Positions 8,504-18,466 of a DNA stretch of 64,000 bases are shown here, one piece after another. A program made the translations under genes and the position numbers. Numbering within the stretch: position 1 is the first letter of the stretch; each line of letters begins with the position of its first letter. The notes under the pieces were generated by a model. The model saw only the letters and a list, made by a program, of their open reading frames with translations. It was not told the DNA's origin and made no database searches. This DNA comes from Streptacidiphilus sp. P02-A3a (GTDB lineage: Bacteria > Actinomycetota > Actinomycetes > Streptomycetales > Streptomycetaceae). The stretch lies in the NCBI RefSeq assembly GCF_014084105.1, contig NZ_CP048289.1, forward strand, positions 355,922 to 419,921, read 5' to 3'.

Positions 8504-9850
8504 ATGCCGTTCAAGGCACGAGAGATCGACCCGGCTGGGTCGGCCCGGGCGCGACTGGGCGCCCGATTGCGTCGCCAGCGGACGGAGCAGGGAATGAGCC
8601 AGGCTCGGCTCGGCCTGCTGATTCACTCCAGTGCGGATCAGGTGCGCCGGGTCGAGGCTACGGAGAGGATGCCGTCGTGGGAATTCGTGGTGGCTTGTGA
8701 TCGGGCGCTGTGTGCCGACGGGGCGTTGACCTCATTGTGGCCGGCGGTCGCTGCGGAGCGAGAACGTACGAAGACGAGGACGAAGGGCAATCGTGCGGCG
8801 ACCCCTCGTCCGGCGCGGTTCAGCCCCGGGGCGTCCGAGATGCTGATCGACATATGGGCTGCCTCCGCGTCCGGCTCCGATCCAGGTAGCGGGACGGCGA
8901 CCGCTGGCGCTGGCCTGTTGTGGGTGACGGAGCAGGATCTCGTCGTGGCCCAGGACACGTTGGGTATGTTTCGGCAGCTCGATCATGCCCATGGGGCCGG
9001 GCGGTTCGCGGGTCATCTGGCTGCCTATATCGACGATGAACTGGCCCAGTTGCTTGCTCGGCCGGCCGCCAGTGATCTCGTTTCTCGGTCGCGGGGCTTG
9101 GTAGCGGCGGAGTTCTTGGAATTAGCGGGCTACCAGGCTGTGGACGCCGGTCAGCCTGGTGGAGCCCAGCACTATTACCAACAGGCGTTGAATCTGTCGG
9201 CCCGGTCCGGCGACCGATGCTACGGCGCGTATCTCGTGGCCGTGAACCTGGGTCATCTGGCTTTGCACTGCGAGCATCCGGACATCGCGCTGCGGTGGGC
9301 GCGAGCAGCCGGGGACGGGGTGGGAACGGCAGCGAGCCCGGCGACGCGGGCGGCGATCATCGCCGTGGAGGCGCGGGCTCAGGCCCGTATGGGAGAGGAG
9401 ACCGCGACGACACGCTTGCTGCTCCAAGCGGAGAATCTGCTGAACTCGGCGGTTCCTCAGGACGAGCCTGCGTGGATCGGGTACTTCACCCGGGCGTATC
9501 TGGCGGACGAAATCGCTCACTGCCTGCACGATCTGGGCCGGGCGCCGGCCGCGCGGATGGAGGTGGCGGATGCGCTGGAGGGTGTGGGCGCTTCGCATGT
9601 CCGGCGGCTGGCCATCGACGCGGCCCTGTTGGCTTCGACGTGGCTGCGCTCGGGTGAGGTGGAGCAAGCCTGCACGGTGGCGCGAGAAGCGGTCGGCTAC
9701 GCGGCTCGTACCTCGTCCGGGCGGTGTGTGCAGCGTATTGCCGAGTTCATGAGCGAACTCGCTCCCTATGCGGAACTGCCTGCTGCACTCGACCTGGATG
9801 CCTATGTGCGCGAGGTTCTTCCGGCCGCGATCGCGATCGTTCCGGGTTGA
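8504..9850 (+). CDS. XRE-family regulator with TPR-like C-terminus
   Basis: This 448-residue protein has an N-terminal Cro/C1-type helix-turn-helix (about 17-75: LGARLRRQRTEQGMSQARLG then SSADQVRRVEATERMPSW). A long alpha-helical region follows with TPR-like repeats (LELAGYQAVDAGQPGGAQHY, AYLVAVNLGHLALHCEHPD and ALRWARAA). Streptomycetes carry many such proteins, often next to signalling genes. GGAGGGG lies just upstream of the ATG at 8504. It converges on the S9 peptidase gene with 27 nt between stops. Its target is unknown; the palindrome at 11768-11790 in the next promoter region is one candidate. Confidence 0.82.
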   Translation: MPFKAREIDPAGSARARLGARLRRQRTEQGMSQARLGLLIHSSADQVRRVEATERMPSWEFVVACDRALCADGALTSLWPAVAAERERTKTRTKGNRAATPRPARFSPGASEMLIDIWAASASGSDPGSGTATAGAGLLWVTEQDLVVAQDTLGMFRQLDHAHGAGRFAGHLAAYIDDELAQLLARPAASDLVSRSRGLVAAEFLELAGYQAVDAGQPGGAQHYYQQALNLSARSGDRCYGAYLVAVNLGHLALHCEHPDIALRWARAAGDGVGTAASPATRAAIIAVEARAQARMGEETATTRLLLQAENLLNSAVPQDEPAWIGYFTRAYLADEIAHCLHDLGRAPAARMEVADALEGVGASHVRRLAIDAALLASTWLRSGEVEQACTVAREAVGYAARTSSGRCVQRIAEFMSELAPYAELPAALDLDAYVREVLPAAIAIVPG

Positions 9851-9877
9851 CGGCGTCTCGTGACCCGCGCCTGCTGG

Positions 9878-11707
9878 TCATTGCCTGCGCACGTCGGTGA
9901 AGTGGGAGTAGAAGTCCGCTTCGGCATCCAGCGCGCGGCGGAGGCTTTCCGGTGCAGAGAGGTAGTGGCCGACGCCGTCGAGGAAGAGTGCTTGGTGGCT
10001 GGCATCACGCTCGTGCAGGGCCGCGGCGAGGTCGCGGGCTTCCTGGACGGGGGCGACGGTGTCGGCGGTGCCGTGGATGAGTAGGACGGGTAGGCGGATC
10101 TCCTCAGCGCGGACTGCCCCGGCGGGTCCGGCGAGGATCTTGGCGTGGGGGCGTTGGAAGCGCGGTGCTGTGGTGGTCCAGCGGGCGGGGTCGATGATCG
10201 CGGAGGTGGCGGTGACGGCGGTGAACGGAGACTCGGCCCCGCAGGCGGCCTGGAGCGCGGTGTAGCCGCCGGCACTGGCACCGGTGAGGAAGACCGCGCC
10301 GGGCCGGGCGGTGTCGTTGGCCACGAGATGGGCGGCGACGTCGGCGCAGTCCTGTACGTCGTAGCTGCCCCAGTGGCCGTGGAGTGCCTGGCGAAAGGCG
10401 CGACCCTGTCCGGTGCTGCCGCGGTAGGCCACGTCGGCGACAGCGAAGCCCCGGCTGGTGAAGAACTGCACAGTCCAGTCGAGGCGTTGCGGGACGTCGT
10501 CGGTCGGTCCCGGATGGGCACGTACCAGTAGCGGAAGCGGAACGGTTTGGGACTCCTGCGGTTGCTGCGGCGATTGGGGTGGGCGGGCTACTTGGGGCAT
10601 ATGGAGTAGGTAGCGGATCTGTTGCCCATCGCGTTCCAGGGTCTGGAACTGGGGTGGGGAGACCGGAGGACTTGGGGTCGGGTTACTTGAGAGTCGAACG
10701 GCCTCGGTGTTCGTGACGGGGTCGGCCAGCAACACTGCGGGGGCGGTCACGGGCGTGCTAGCGATCACGGCCAGGTGCTGTCCGAGGGTAGCGAGATAGG
10801 GCTTGACTGAGGTGAGGCGAGGCCAGGGCCGGGTGATTCGGCTGTCGCACTCCAGAACGACGACCTCGCTGCGCAGGCCGTGGTGGATCGTCATCGCGAT
10901 CCCTCCACCGGGCAGGAAGGCGTAGGACTGGTACCCGCCCTCCCACGGTGCGGATGCGCAATCCTGCGGCATCGGCGCGAGGGCGGTCGGTTGTTCGTCG
11001 TACCAATGGTAGAGGTTCCACCAACCGGTCCGGTCAGAGAGGAAGTGGAGCGTCCCGTCCGGTCCCCATGCGGGTTCGACGACGGACTCGCTTGGGCCGC
11101 CGGCGAGGACTTTGCCGGGGCCGAGTTCGCCGTCGGAGTGGTATTCGGTGAGGAGCAGTCGACTGACGTCCCAGGGCATGCGGTCAGCGTCCCACTCCAG
11201 GTAGGCCAGGCCGCGGCCGTGCAGGCGGGGTGCGGCGAGGGAACCCGGGGAACGAACCAGGGTGCGAACGCTGTGGTCGTGCGGGTTGATCTCGATGATT
11301 TCGTCGCCGTTGTCATTCCCGCGCACTGCCAGCAATCGACCATCGACGGCATGCAGGTCGCCGTAGAGGTAGTCGTCCTCGGCTGCGGGAACGCGGGTGT
11401 GGCCGGATACCTGATCAAGGTGGTGGATCTTGCTGTCCGCGGCTCCGACGACCCAGATGCCCTGGGCGTCCACTGCGTAGTTCCCACCGCCGTAGGCGTG
11501 CAGCCAGCCGCCCACCGGCAACGATGGCGGAGTTGCCGCGTGGGCACCGGTGGCGGAGGTCCAGCGCATGAGGCGCGTGACGCCTGCATGAGCCGAATCG
11601 CTCTGCAGCCACCACAACGCACCTTCTGCTGAGTCGAGTTCGTCGACCGAGATCCGCTTGTCCGCGACCCACGCCGCATCCAGCGGGCCCTGCTCCAGGT
11701 CAGTCAT
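9878..11707 (-). CDS. S9-family prolyl-oligopeptidase-like serine peptidase
   Basis: This 609-residue protein has an N-terminal beta-propeller (repeated strands about 25-370) and a C-terminal alpha/beta-hydrolase peptidase domain. The nucleophile motif GASAGG lies at 476-481 (Ser478), with Asp549 in GTADTV and His581 in DGVGH completing the triad. The family cleaves short peptides, usually after proline or by removing dipeptides or acylated residues. There is no signal peptide, so it is probably cytoplasmic. I chose the ATG at 11707 over the upstream in-frame start at 11776 because AGGAGG lies 10 nt before it and because the extra residues would run through the operator palindrome. It is divergent from the ATPase gene at 11903. 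Confidence 0.87.
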   Translation of the reverse strand: MTDLEQGPLDAAWVADKRISVDELDSAEGALWWLQSDSAHAGVTRLMRWTSATGAHAATPPSLPVGGWLHAYGGGNYAVDAQGIWVVGAADSKIHHLDQVSGHTRVPAAEDDYLYGDLHAVDGRLLAVRGNDNGDEIIEINPHDHSVRTLVRSPGSLAAPRLHGRGLAYLEWDADRMPWDVSRLLLTEYHSDGELGPGKVLAGGPSESVVEPAWGPDGTLHFLSDRTGWWNLYHWYDEQPTALAPMPQDCASAPWEGGYQSYAFLPGGGIAMTIHHGLRSEVVVLECDSRITRPWPRLTSVKPYLATLGQHLAVIASTPVTAPAVLLADPVTNTEAVRLSSNPTPSPPVSPPQFQTLERDGQQIRYLLHMPQVARPPQSPQQPQESQTVPLPLLVRAHPGPTDDVPQRLDWTVQFFTSRGFAVADVAYRGSTGQGRAFRQALHGHWGSYDVQDCADVAAHLVANDTARPGAVFLTGASAGGYTALQAACGAESPFTAVTATSAIIDPARWTTTAPRFQRPHAKILAGPAGAVRAEEIRLPVLLIHGTADTVAPVQEARDLAAALHERDASHQALFLDGVGHYLSAPESLRRALDAEADFYSHFTDVRRQ

Positions 11708-11767
11708 CCGGTCTCTGCCTCCTGCGAAGAGCGTCCCGGCACCGACCGTACCGCGCGAGTGCCGACG

Positions 11768-11790
11768 TGCGGACAACGATGTTGTCCGCA
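11768..11790. promoter_or_regulatory. Perfect palindrome, probable operator
   Basis: TGCGGACAAC (11768-11777) and GTTGTCCGCA (11781-11790) are perfect 10-bp inverted repeats around GAT. The site lies 61 bp upstream of the S9 peptidase start and 113 bp before the divergent ATPase gene. On the minus strand TTGTCC could be a -35 box, so a bound repressor would block the peptidase promoter. A short repeat of GTCCGTGC lies nearby at about 11845-11870. Confidence 0.55.
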
Positions 11791-11902
11791 GGCAGCTGCT
11801 GGCTGGATATGAGCGGTCGAATCCAACCTGGATAAAGCCGGGCCGTCCGTGCGTCCGTGCGTCCGCTGATCTGGCGGGGAGTGGGCGAGAGGAGCAGGGT
11901 TG

Positions 11903-12358
11903 ATGTCACGGGAGACGACGATGGGCTCGGGGGTGGTGATCACCTATGCCTCTGTATGCCAGCACTTCCTGGACCCACCGAGCTTTCGCTGTCAGCTGGC
12001 GGTCGGTCTGAGCGCCGCGCCGACTGCACGAAGCCTGTTGCGGGAGCGGCTCACTGGATACGTGCCACCGGACACACTCGCGGACGCTGATTTGGTGCTC
12101 ACGGAGCTGATCGCCAACGCTGTCAATGCCTCCCCGGTCTCGGCATTGGTCGGGCTGCTCGTCCACCTCGTCGAACCGAGCCTGCTGATCAGCGTGTTCG
12201 ACGAGTCCACCGGTGCGCCCCGCCCGAGGTGTCCTGACCCGCTGGAGCTGGATGAGGGCGGTCGCGGACTGCTCTTGGTCGCGGAGTTGTCGCAGACATG
12301 GGGATGGCATGCGATTGCTACCGGCAAGGTCGTCTGGGCGGTGCTCTCTCTACTGTGA
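11903..12358 (+). CDS. ATP-binding protein, anti-sigma/HATPase_c type
   Basis: This 151-residue GHKL-fold protein resembles the RsbW/SpoIIAB-like single-domain ATPases that abound in Streptomyces. The N-box is [15 protein letters not shown] (about 66-80) and the G2 region is [17 protein letters not shown] (about 118-134). Members bind anti-sigma antagonists or sigma factors, but most streptomycete copies are uncharacterised. GAGAGGAGC lies about 9 nt before the ATG at 11903; the TTG at 11900 is less likely. It lies 148 nt upstream of valS in the same direction and may share a transcript. Confidence 0.75.
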   Translation: MSRETTMGSGVVITYASVCQHFLDPPSFRCQLAVGLSAAPTARSLLRERLTGYVPPDTLADADLVLTELIANAVNASPVSALVGLLVHLVEPSLLISVFDESTGAPRPRCPDPLELDEGGRGLLLVAELSQTWGWHAIATGKVVWAVLSLL

Positions 12359-12506
12359 GCCAACTGGAACTGTCCGTCTGCCATTTGCTCGTGGCATACA
12401 TACCTATTACCCCTTTTGCCCGGTTGATCTGTCTGCCTGCGGGCCGAATACGCGGAGCGACGTCGAGATCACGGCGCGCGCAGGCGTGGGTAGCGAGCGC
12501 CGTAGA

Positions 12507-15152
12507 ATGACGGCTGTGACCGACAACACTCAGAAGCACCCCGCCTCCGGCCCGGAACGAGGCGGCATTGACCTGCCCACCCAGTACGCGCCGACCGAGG
12601 TAGAGGGGAAGCTCTATGAGAGTTGGGTAGAACGCGGCTACTTCGAGGCCGACGCAGGGAGCGAGAAGCCCCCGTACGTCGTGGTCATCCCACCGCCTAA
12701 CGTCACCGGATCCCTGCACCTGGGCCATGCCTTCGAGCACACGCTGATCGACGCGCTCACCCGCCGCAAGCGCATGCAGGGATTCGAGACCCTGTGGCAG
12801 CCCGGCATGGACCACGCCGGCATCGCCACCCAGAACGTCGTCGAGCGGGAGCTGGCGAAGGAGGGGAAGTCGCGTCACGACCTGGGCCGGGAGGCATTCG
12901 TCGAGCGCGTCTGGCAGTGGAAGGCGGAGTCCGGTGGCCAGATCGCCGGCCAGATGCGACGCCTGGGTGACGGTGTGGCCTGGAACCGGGACCGCTTCAC
13001 CATGGACGAGGGTCTCTCTGCCGCCGTCCAGACCATCTTCAAGAAGCTCTACGACGACGAGCTCATCTACCGGGCCGAGCGGATCATCAACTGGTGCCCG
13101 CGCTGCCTGACGGCCATCTCCGACATCGAGGTGGACTACCAGGAAGACGACGGAGAGCTCGTCTCCATCCGCTACGGCGACGGCGAGGAGTCCGCGGTCG
13201 TGGCCACCACCCGTGCCGAGACCCTGCTCGGGGACACCGCCGTCGCAGTCCACCCGGACGACGAGCGTTACGCCGGTCTCATCGGCAAGCAGATCAGGCT
13301 GCCGCTAACCGACCGCAGCATCCCCGTAGTCGCCGACGAGCACGTCGACCCGCAGTTCGGAACCGGGGCAGTGAAGGTCACTCCGGCCCACGACCCCAAC
13401 GACTTCGCGATCGGCCAACGCCACGACCTGCCGATGCTCTCGGTCCTGGACGAGCGTGGTGTCATCACCGCTCACGGCCCTTTCGAGGGCCTGGACCGTT
13501 TTGAGGCCCGCTCCGCGATTGTGGCCGCGTTGCGCGCCGACGGCCGTATCGTCGCGGAGAAGCGCCCCTACGTGCACTCCGTCGGCCACTGCTCGCGCTG
13601 CAAGACCACGCTGGAGCCGCGACTGTCCATGCAGTGGTGGGTCAAGGTGGAGCCGCTGGCCAAGGCCGCCGGTGACGCGGTGCGCGACGGAAGCGTCAGC
13701 ATCCACCCGCGGGAGATGGAGAAGCGGTACTTCGACTGGGTCGACAACCTCCACGACTGGTGCATCTCGCGCCAGCTCTGGTGGGGACACCGGATTCCGG
13801 TCTGGTACGGGCCGCAGGGCGAGACCGTCTGCGTGGGCCCCGGTGAGGAGCCGCCCACGGGCGAGGGCTGGACCCAGGACACCGACGTGCTCGACACCTG
13901 GTTCTCCTCCGGGCTGTGGCCGTTCTCCACCATGGGCTGGCCCGAGACGACCGAGGACCTCAGCCGGTTTTACCCGAACTCGGTCCTGGTCACCGGGTAC
14001 GACCTGCTGTTCTTCTGGATCGCTCGGATGATGATGTTCGGCCTGTACGCCATGGACGGGCAGCCGCCGTTCCGCGAGATCGTCCTGCACGGGATGGTCC
14101 GCGACGAGCACGGCAAGAAGATGTCGAAGTCGTTCGGCAACACAGTCAATCCGCTGGACTGGATGGATAAGTACGGCTCGGACGCGGTGCGCTTCACCCT
14201 CGCCAAGGGCGCCAACCCAGGCACCGACGTCCCCATCGGCGAGGACTGGGTCCAGGCATCCCGCAACTTCGCCAACAAGATCTGGAACGCGACGCGGTTC
14301 GCGCTCATGAACGGCGCGACGACCGAGGGCGACATGCCGTCCCCCGACCGCCTGTCGGCAACCGACCGTTGGATCCTGTCCCGGCTGAACACGGTCCTCG
14401 CCGAGACCGACGCCTTCTACGACGACTACCAGTTCGCGAAGCTCTCCGACGTCCTCTACCACTTCGCCTGGGACGAGGTCTTCGACTGGTACGTGGAGCT
14501 CTCCAAGACCGCCTTCTTCGCCGGCGGCGACCAGGCCGCAGTCTCCGGCCGGGTGCTGGGCGAGGTCCTGGACGTGACACTCCGCCTGCTGCACCCGATC
14601 ATGCCGTTCGTCACCGAGACCCTGTGGACCACGCTGACGGGAGGGGAGTCTGTCGTCATCGCGGACTGGCCGATCGACAGCGGATTCCGCGACCTGGCCG
14701 CCGAGCAGGAGATCGCCGTCCTGCAACAGGTGATCACCGAGGTCCGCCGCTTCCGTGCCGACCAGGGCCTCCAGCCCGCCCAGAAGGTCCCCGCCCAGCT
14801 CGACCTGGCCGGCACGGCCCTGGCTCCGCACGAGGCCGCCATTCGACAGTTGCTGCGACTGCTGCCGCCCGGCGATGTGTTCAGTGCCACCGCCACGCTC
14901 CCGGTCGCGGGCGCCACAGTGGCCCTGGACCTGTCCGGCGTCATCGACCTCGACGCAGAGCGCCGACGCCTCACCAAGGACCTCACGGCTGCGGAGAGCG
15001 AGAAGCGTCAGGCGCTGGCGAAGCTCGGCAATGAGGCGTTCCTCGCCAAGGCCCCCGACGCAGTGGTGGACAAGATCCGAGGCCGCCTGGCCAAGGCCGA
15101 GCAGGACATCACGCGTCTGCAGGGACAACTGGAGAACCTCCCGCCGGCGTAG
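12507..15152 (+). CDS. valS: Valyl-tRNA synthetase
   Basis: This 881-residue class I synthetase charges tRNA-Val. The HIGH motif is HLGH (71-74) within [18 protein letters not shown] is at 538-542, the CP1 editing domain is present ([17 protein letters not shown]), and a C-terminal coiled coil (last about 65 residues) follows. The length and every motif are intact, so it should be active. I chose the ATG at 12507; longer in-frame starts run into the preceding gene. The context is odd: in Streptomyces valS normally sits beside folC, whereas here it lies among accessory genes. It may be a second copy or a displaced only copy; the window cannot decide. No T-box-like leader was seen in the 148 nt upstream. 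Confidence 0.95.
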   Translation: MTAVTDNTQKHPASGPERGGIDLPTQYAPTEVEGKLYESWVERGYFEADAGSEKPPYVVVIPPPNVTGSLHLGHAFEHTLIDALTRRKRMQGFETLWQPGMDHAGIATQNVVERELAKEGKSRHDLGREAFVERVWQWKAESGGQIAGQMRRLGDGVAWNRDRFTMDEGLSAAVQTIFKKLYDDELIYRAERIINWCPRCLTAISDIEVDYQEDDGELVSIRYGDGEESAVVATTRAETLLGDTAVAVHPDDERYAGLIGKQIRLPLTDRSIPVVADEHVDPQFGTGAVKVTPAHDPNDFAIGQRHDLPMLSVLDERGVITAHGPFEGLDRFEARSAIVAALRADGRIVAEKRPYVHSVGHCSRCKTTLEPRLSMQWWVKVEPLAKAAGDAVRDGSVSIHPREMEKRYFDWVDNLHDWCISRQLWWGHRIPVWYGPQGETVCVGPGEEPPTGEGWTQDTDVLDTWFSSGLWPFSTMGWPETTEDLSRFYPNSVLVTGYDLLFFWIARMMMFGLYAMDGQPPFREIVLHGMVRDEHGKKMSKSFGNTVNPLDWMDKYGSDAVRFTLAKGANPGTDVPIGEDWVQASRNFANKIWNATRFALMNGATTEGDMPSPDRLSATDRWILSRLNTVLAETDAFYDDYQFAKLSDVLYHFAWDEVFDWYVELSKTAFFAGGDQAAVSGRVLGEVLDVTLRLLHPIMPFVTETLWTTLTGGESVVIADWPIDSGFRDLAAEQEIAVLQQVITEVRRFRADQGLQPAQKVPAQLDLAGTALAPHEAAIRQLLRLLPPGDVFSATATLPVAGATVALDLSGVIDLDAERRRLTKDLTAAESEKRQALAKLGNEAFLAKAPDAVVDKIRGRLAKAEQDITRLQGQLENLPPA

Positions 15153-15166
15153 TCGGCGGCGGATGT

Positions 15167-15200
15167 CGGTGGGATCCGTGACCGATCACGGACCCCACCG
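15167..15200 (+). terminator. valS terminator hairpin
   Basis: A 15-bp stem (15167-15181 with 15186-15200, one mismatch) and a 4-nt loop begin 14 nt after the valS stop codon. Confidence 0.6.
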
Positions 15201-15235
15201 AGCCGCTGGTACGGGTGGAGCTGTCCCGCACGAAA

Positions 15236-15263
15236 TGAGGCGGCCACTGTTGTGGCCGCCTCA
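15236..15263. terminator. Second hairpin between valS and the GT2 gene
   Basis: A perfect 12-bp stem (15236-15247 with 15252-15263) and TGTT loop lie between the convergent valS and glycosyltransferase genes and could stop transcripts from both sides. Confidence 0.6.
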
Positions 15264-15365
15264 CCCATATCGGTTTTGCGGTGGGCCGGTTCAGGTGCGG
15301 TACGGCACCTGCCAACCTGCTCCGTGTGTCGAGCGCTGTCCTTCCTGCCTGGTCCCCTGCATCGT

Positions 15366-16304
15366 CTACGGGATGCCGAGGTGCTCATACGGGCTCGGGA
15401 GCCCGAACTGCCGCTGGCGGGCGACTTCGAGAGCCTGCTCCAGGTCGAACTGGGCCATGTGCAGCAGGTCTTCGAGTCGGGACGGTTTGCGTGCCAGCAC
15501 CTGGCGCGCGATGTCCTGCGCCGTGTCGGTGGTGCAGAGGCGGTCTTGGAACAGATCGAGATTCCGCTCCACGACCAGGGCGGTCATGGCGAGCTCGGAC
15601 ACCTCGGCGCTGGAGACGCGGTAGCTGGATGTGTGCATCCGGTAGTGGTGGAACGGCCCCGGTATGCAGGCGATGCTGTTGCTCCGGCCGCGCCGGAACC
15701 TGCCACCGAGGATGTTGACCGCGAACCCCCAGTCACCCCACTTCAGGACCCTTGGGTCGTATAGGCCCCCGGCTACCGCGTCCTGCCGGCGACAGACGAT
15801 CGATGTGGGGACGTGGTGCTTGCTCATCACCAGGTCTTCCCGGCAGGGGTAGGAGGAAATGGTGTAGCCGTTGAATCCGTCGATCATCCACGACATCGTG
15901 TGCACGAACGCCAGATTCTCATCGGCGCGGAGGAGATCGATGGCCCTGTCCGGGTACGAGCCGCTTGCGAGTAGCTCTCGGTCGGTCGCCAGACGGTCAT
16001 CGGCGTCGAGTTGCATGACGAACGCGTACTGTGCGGCCTCGATGCCGGCGTTCCGTGCACTGTGGTGCCCGCGGCGCGTCAGCGACCGCAACACCCGCAC
16101 TCCGGGCATGGCGCGGGACGCCTGGATCGCGCGGAGGGTGTCCGCGTCGTCGGAGCCGTCGTCCACGACCAGGATCTCGCTCGGGCCGTTCAGGGGCTGG
16201 GCCAGGAGCGACAGCACGGCGTCGCGCAGGTAGCCACCGGAGTTGAAGCAGGGTACGACGAAGGTGATCCCCTCGGGCACGGAGGGTTGGACAGCCGGTG
16301 TCAT
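15366..16304 (-). CDS. Family 2 glycosyltransferase
   Basis: This 312-residue GT-A-fold enzyme has ITFVVPCFNSGGYL at the N-terminus, VVDDGSDD (about 44-51) for nucleotide-sugar binding and LDADDRL (about 97-103) as the DxD-type metal-binding motif. It would transfer a sugar from a nucleotide-sugar donor; the acceptor is unknown. Its start overlaps the stop of the upstream methyltransferase gene (ATGA), so the two are translationally coupled. With the oxidoreductase further upstream they form a leftward three-gene unit that could modify a sugar or a small metabolite. Confidence 0.83.
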   Translation of the reverse strand: MTPAVQPSVPEGITFVVPCFNSGGYLRDAVLSLLAQPLNGPSEILVVDDGSDDADTLRAIQASRAMPGVRVLRSLTRRGHHSARNAGIEAAQYAFVMQLDADDRLATDRELLASGSYPDRAIDLLRADENLAFVHTMSWMIDGFNGYTISSYPCREDLVMSKHHVPTSIVCRRQDAVAGGLYDPRVLKWGDWGFAVNILGGRFRRGRSNSIACIPGPFHHYRMHTSSYRVSSAEVSELAMTALVVERNLDLFQDRLCTTDTAQDIARQVLARKPSRLEDLLHMAQFDLEQALEVARQRQFGLPSPYEHLGIP

Positions 16305-17005
16305 CGTGTGGATCCTTCCGGTTCAGACGTATTCCGTACAGCGACAGCGACGACACGCGTGGCCTCGAAGCAGTTCTGCCCGGTCAGGTCGTCCTGCTCG
16401 GTGTGCTCTTCGAGGGACACCGAGAGATCCCAGTCTTCGTACACCTCCAGCAGTAACTGCCGGAGGGCATCCGTTGAGTAGCCAGCCTCCCCTTCGATCT
16501 CCACGGGTTCACCGGTGCGGCTGGTGCGTCGTATGTCGGTGAACACCTCCAAGTAGTGGATGTTGCGAGAGCGGGATGCGGCGACAGCACGGATCAGGAG
16601 ATCTGCGACCTGCTGTTTGGCGAGGTAGTGCAGGACGTCCTTGGCGACCAGTACGCCGAACTCCTGCTCGAATGCAAAGTGCTCGACCAGCCCCTGTCGG
16701 ACGTCCACGAGTCCGGCAGCGCGGCCCAGGCCGCGTATGCGGCCCCGAAGCCCGGTGCACGGGATCTGGTCGACAGCCAGAACATCGAAGCCCGACTGCG
16801 CCAGGACGATGGTGTGCGTGCCGGCGCCGTAGCCGAGGTCGACCGCCGAGCGTGGAGTGCCCCGCCCGGCGGAGGCGAGGACTCTCCGGAATGCCTCGGA
16901 TACCGGGGCCTGCAGGTGTTCGACGGTGTCCTTGCTGCTCTCGATGGCTTCGGTGTAGAAGGCGCGGACAGACTCGCGGGAACGAATGATCGTCACATGA
17001 ACCAT
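16301..17005 (-). CDS. SAM-dependent methyltransferase, class I
   Basis: This 234-residue Rossmann-fold methyltransferase has motif I VDLGYGAGTHT (about 54-64), an acidic residue in VLAVDQIP for the ribose of SAM, and VLVAKDVLHYL as the post-motif region. The substrate is unknown. The ATG at 17005 has a weak ribosome-binding site; the gene follows the oxidoreductase gene after 84 nt and overlaps the glycosyltransferase gene by 4 nt. It belongs with them to a short biosynthetic-looking set. Confidence 0.75.
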   Translation of the reverse strand: MVHVTIIRSRESVRAFYTEAIESSKDTVEHLQAPVSEAFRRVLASAGRGTPRSAVDLGYGAGTHTIVLAQSGFDVLAVDQIPCTGLRGRIRGLGRAAGLVDVRQGLVEHFAFEQEFGVLVAKDVLHYLAKQQVADLLIRAVAASRSRNIHYLEVFTDIRRTSRTGEPVEIEGEAGYSTDALRQLLLEVYEDWDLSVSLEEHTEQDDLTGQNCFEATRVVAVAVRNTSEPEGSTR

Positions 17006-17089
17006 CCCAGGGGTGATTTCGTGGCTGCGTCCGGCTCCGGACCGACGTCTTCGGAGGAACGCTCTGGGTTGCGCTGCAGGGCGGGGGCG

Positions 17090-18466
17090 CTATGCCTGCG
17101 GGAGGAAGTCGATGCTCACCGGCCAGCCGGGGTTACGGAGGGATCGCGCCAGCGCCTCCGTGAGCTTCATCGGCATCACGTGATCGGTCAGCGGGCTCCT
17201 GGTCTCGGTTCCCTGCAGCCAGTTCTCCATCAGGCGCCGGTTGCTGTCGCTGTGGAAGACGCCGTTGAAGGTCTCGGTGGACACGTAGCGCTCGCCTGGC
17301 AGCAGTGAGGCGTTGGCACGGGTCGTGATCCGGGCGAATGCGTCGACCTTGTCGGGGTTTGCGTCCTGGGGCACATCGAAGCAGTGCACATGAGCGGAGA
17401 AGAGAGTCGACAGCTGGGCCTCGATCTCCACGCTCGACGTGCGGCCGTTCTTGTTGTAGAGGTCCGGGGGCAGGTCCTTCCAGCTTCGGACCGAAGGGGT
17501 GGTCTGCTCGAAGGACAGCGTTCCGAGCGTCAGCGTCCGGGCGGAATCGGCGTCCACGAGCCGGAAGGTTGACGTGATGTCGGTCTCGCCGAACCGCTGG
17601 TTCTCCGATGCGCCGACTGACCACCGCGGCGAGTCGTCATCGAACTCCTTGGCGCTGGGTGCCGGGATCCTCGCGTGCTGGTCGACTGGGAACGCGCCGA
17701 ACGAGCTGACCTCCAGCTTGAACCGACGGTCGGGGAACACCAGCGAGTTCAGGGAGAGAAACTGCACCGCGAGGTCGACGTAGTGGTAGGCGCCGTGCAT
17801 CATCATCCCGTAGCCGTACTTGTAGGGGTGATCGTCGCGCGTCTCGTACTCGCGCTGCAGGTTCCAGACGCCGCCGGCCGCGCGGAGGTGGAAGGAGGTG
17901 AGTGGCGCCTTCCACTGGGTCATACGCTCACGCAGCGCGTCGACCGCCTTCTCGTTGTAGATGGGGTGATACCTGCTCAGGCTCATCACGGAATGCCTGG
18001 CCGGGCTGCCGTAGGACGCGCCGACCAGGTCCTCCATGATCTTGCTGATGTGGGAGGGGGCGAACCGTCCGTTCGCCATCGGTGCGAGCACCGGCTTCTC
18101 GACGAGCGAGTCGACATCGCTCTCTACGCAGTAGCGCAGGTATGCCTCGTGGGCCTGTACCTCGGTCGCGATGTAGACCATCAGCGGCCCGCTCCTGGCA
18201 CGGATCCCGTTCATGGCCTCCGTGATCACTTCAGACTGAACCAGGCTGGGCCGCAGCGGTGACGAGCCCGGGAGGTAGACCACCTCCCGGGGCTTGAAAC
18301 TCACGGAGGCGACGCGTTCGTCGATCTCGGCCCGCGCCGACTCAAGGTCGACGATCGAGTACGCGTTGAGGTGGCCCGCCCTGACGGCAGCTTCGATGCA
18401 GGGCAGGTACTTCCGGGCAACGATCTCGTCGAATCCGACAACTGCGAGGTGACGAACAGACAGCAT
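17090..18466 (-). CDS. Gfo/Idh/MocA-like oxidoreductase
   Basis: This 458-residue protein has an N-terminal Rossmann-like strand-turn (HLAVVGFDEIVARKYLP) and the DSLVEKPVLAP segment that matches the EKP motif of the Gfo/Idh/MocA family. An alpha/beta C-terminal domain carries histidine-rich YHYVDLAVQFL. The usual GxGxxG is not intact (GFDEIV), so NAD(P) binding may be altered. AAGGAG 8 nt upstream fixes the ATG at 18466; longer frames lack this site. Family members oxidise or reduce sugars and cyclitols. It is the first gene of the leftward unit with the methyltransferase and glycosyltransferase. The final residues (PLTDHVMPMKLTEAL) are typical of the family. Confidence 0.65.
   Translation of the reverse strand: MLSVRHLAVVGFDEIVARKYLPCIEAAVRAGHLNAYSIVDLESARAEIDERVASVSFKPREVVYLPGSSPLRPSLVQSEVITEAMNGIRARSGPLMVYIATEVQAHEAYLRYCVESDVDSLVEKPVLAPMANGRFAPSHISKIMEDLVGASYGSPARHSVMSLSRYHPIYNEKAVDALRERMTQWKAPLTSFHLRAAGGVWNLQREYETRDDHPYKYGYGMMMHGAYHYVDLAVQFLSLNSLVFPDRRFKLEVSSFGAFPVDQHARIPAPSAKEFDDDSPRWSVGASENQRFGETDITSTFRLVDADSARTLTLGTLSFEQTTPSVRSWKDLPPDLYNKNGRTSSVEIEAQLSTLFSAHVHCFDVPQDANPDKVDAFARITTRANASLLPGERYVSTETFNGVFHSDSNRRLMENWLQGTETRSPLTDHVMPMKLTEALARSLRNPGWPVSIDFLPQA

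Noticed and set aside
12359..12506. T-box riboswitch upstream of valS
   Set aside because: No T-box core sequence or matching terminator/antiterminator pair could be seen in the 148-nt leader.
13305..15128. Long open frame antisense to valS
   Set aside because: It is a shadow of the G/C-biased third positions of valS, with no ribosome-binding site and no family-like sequence. Many similar antisense frames across the window were dropped for the same reason.
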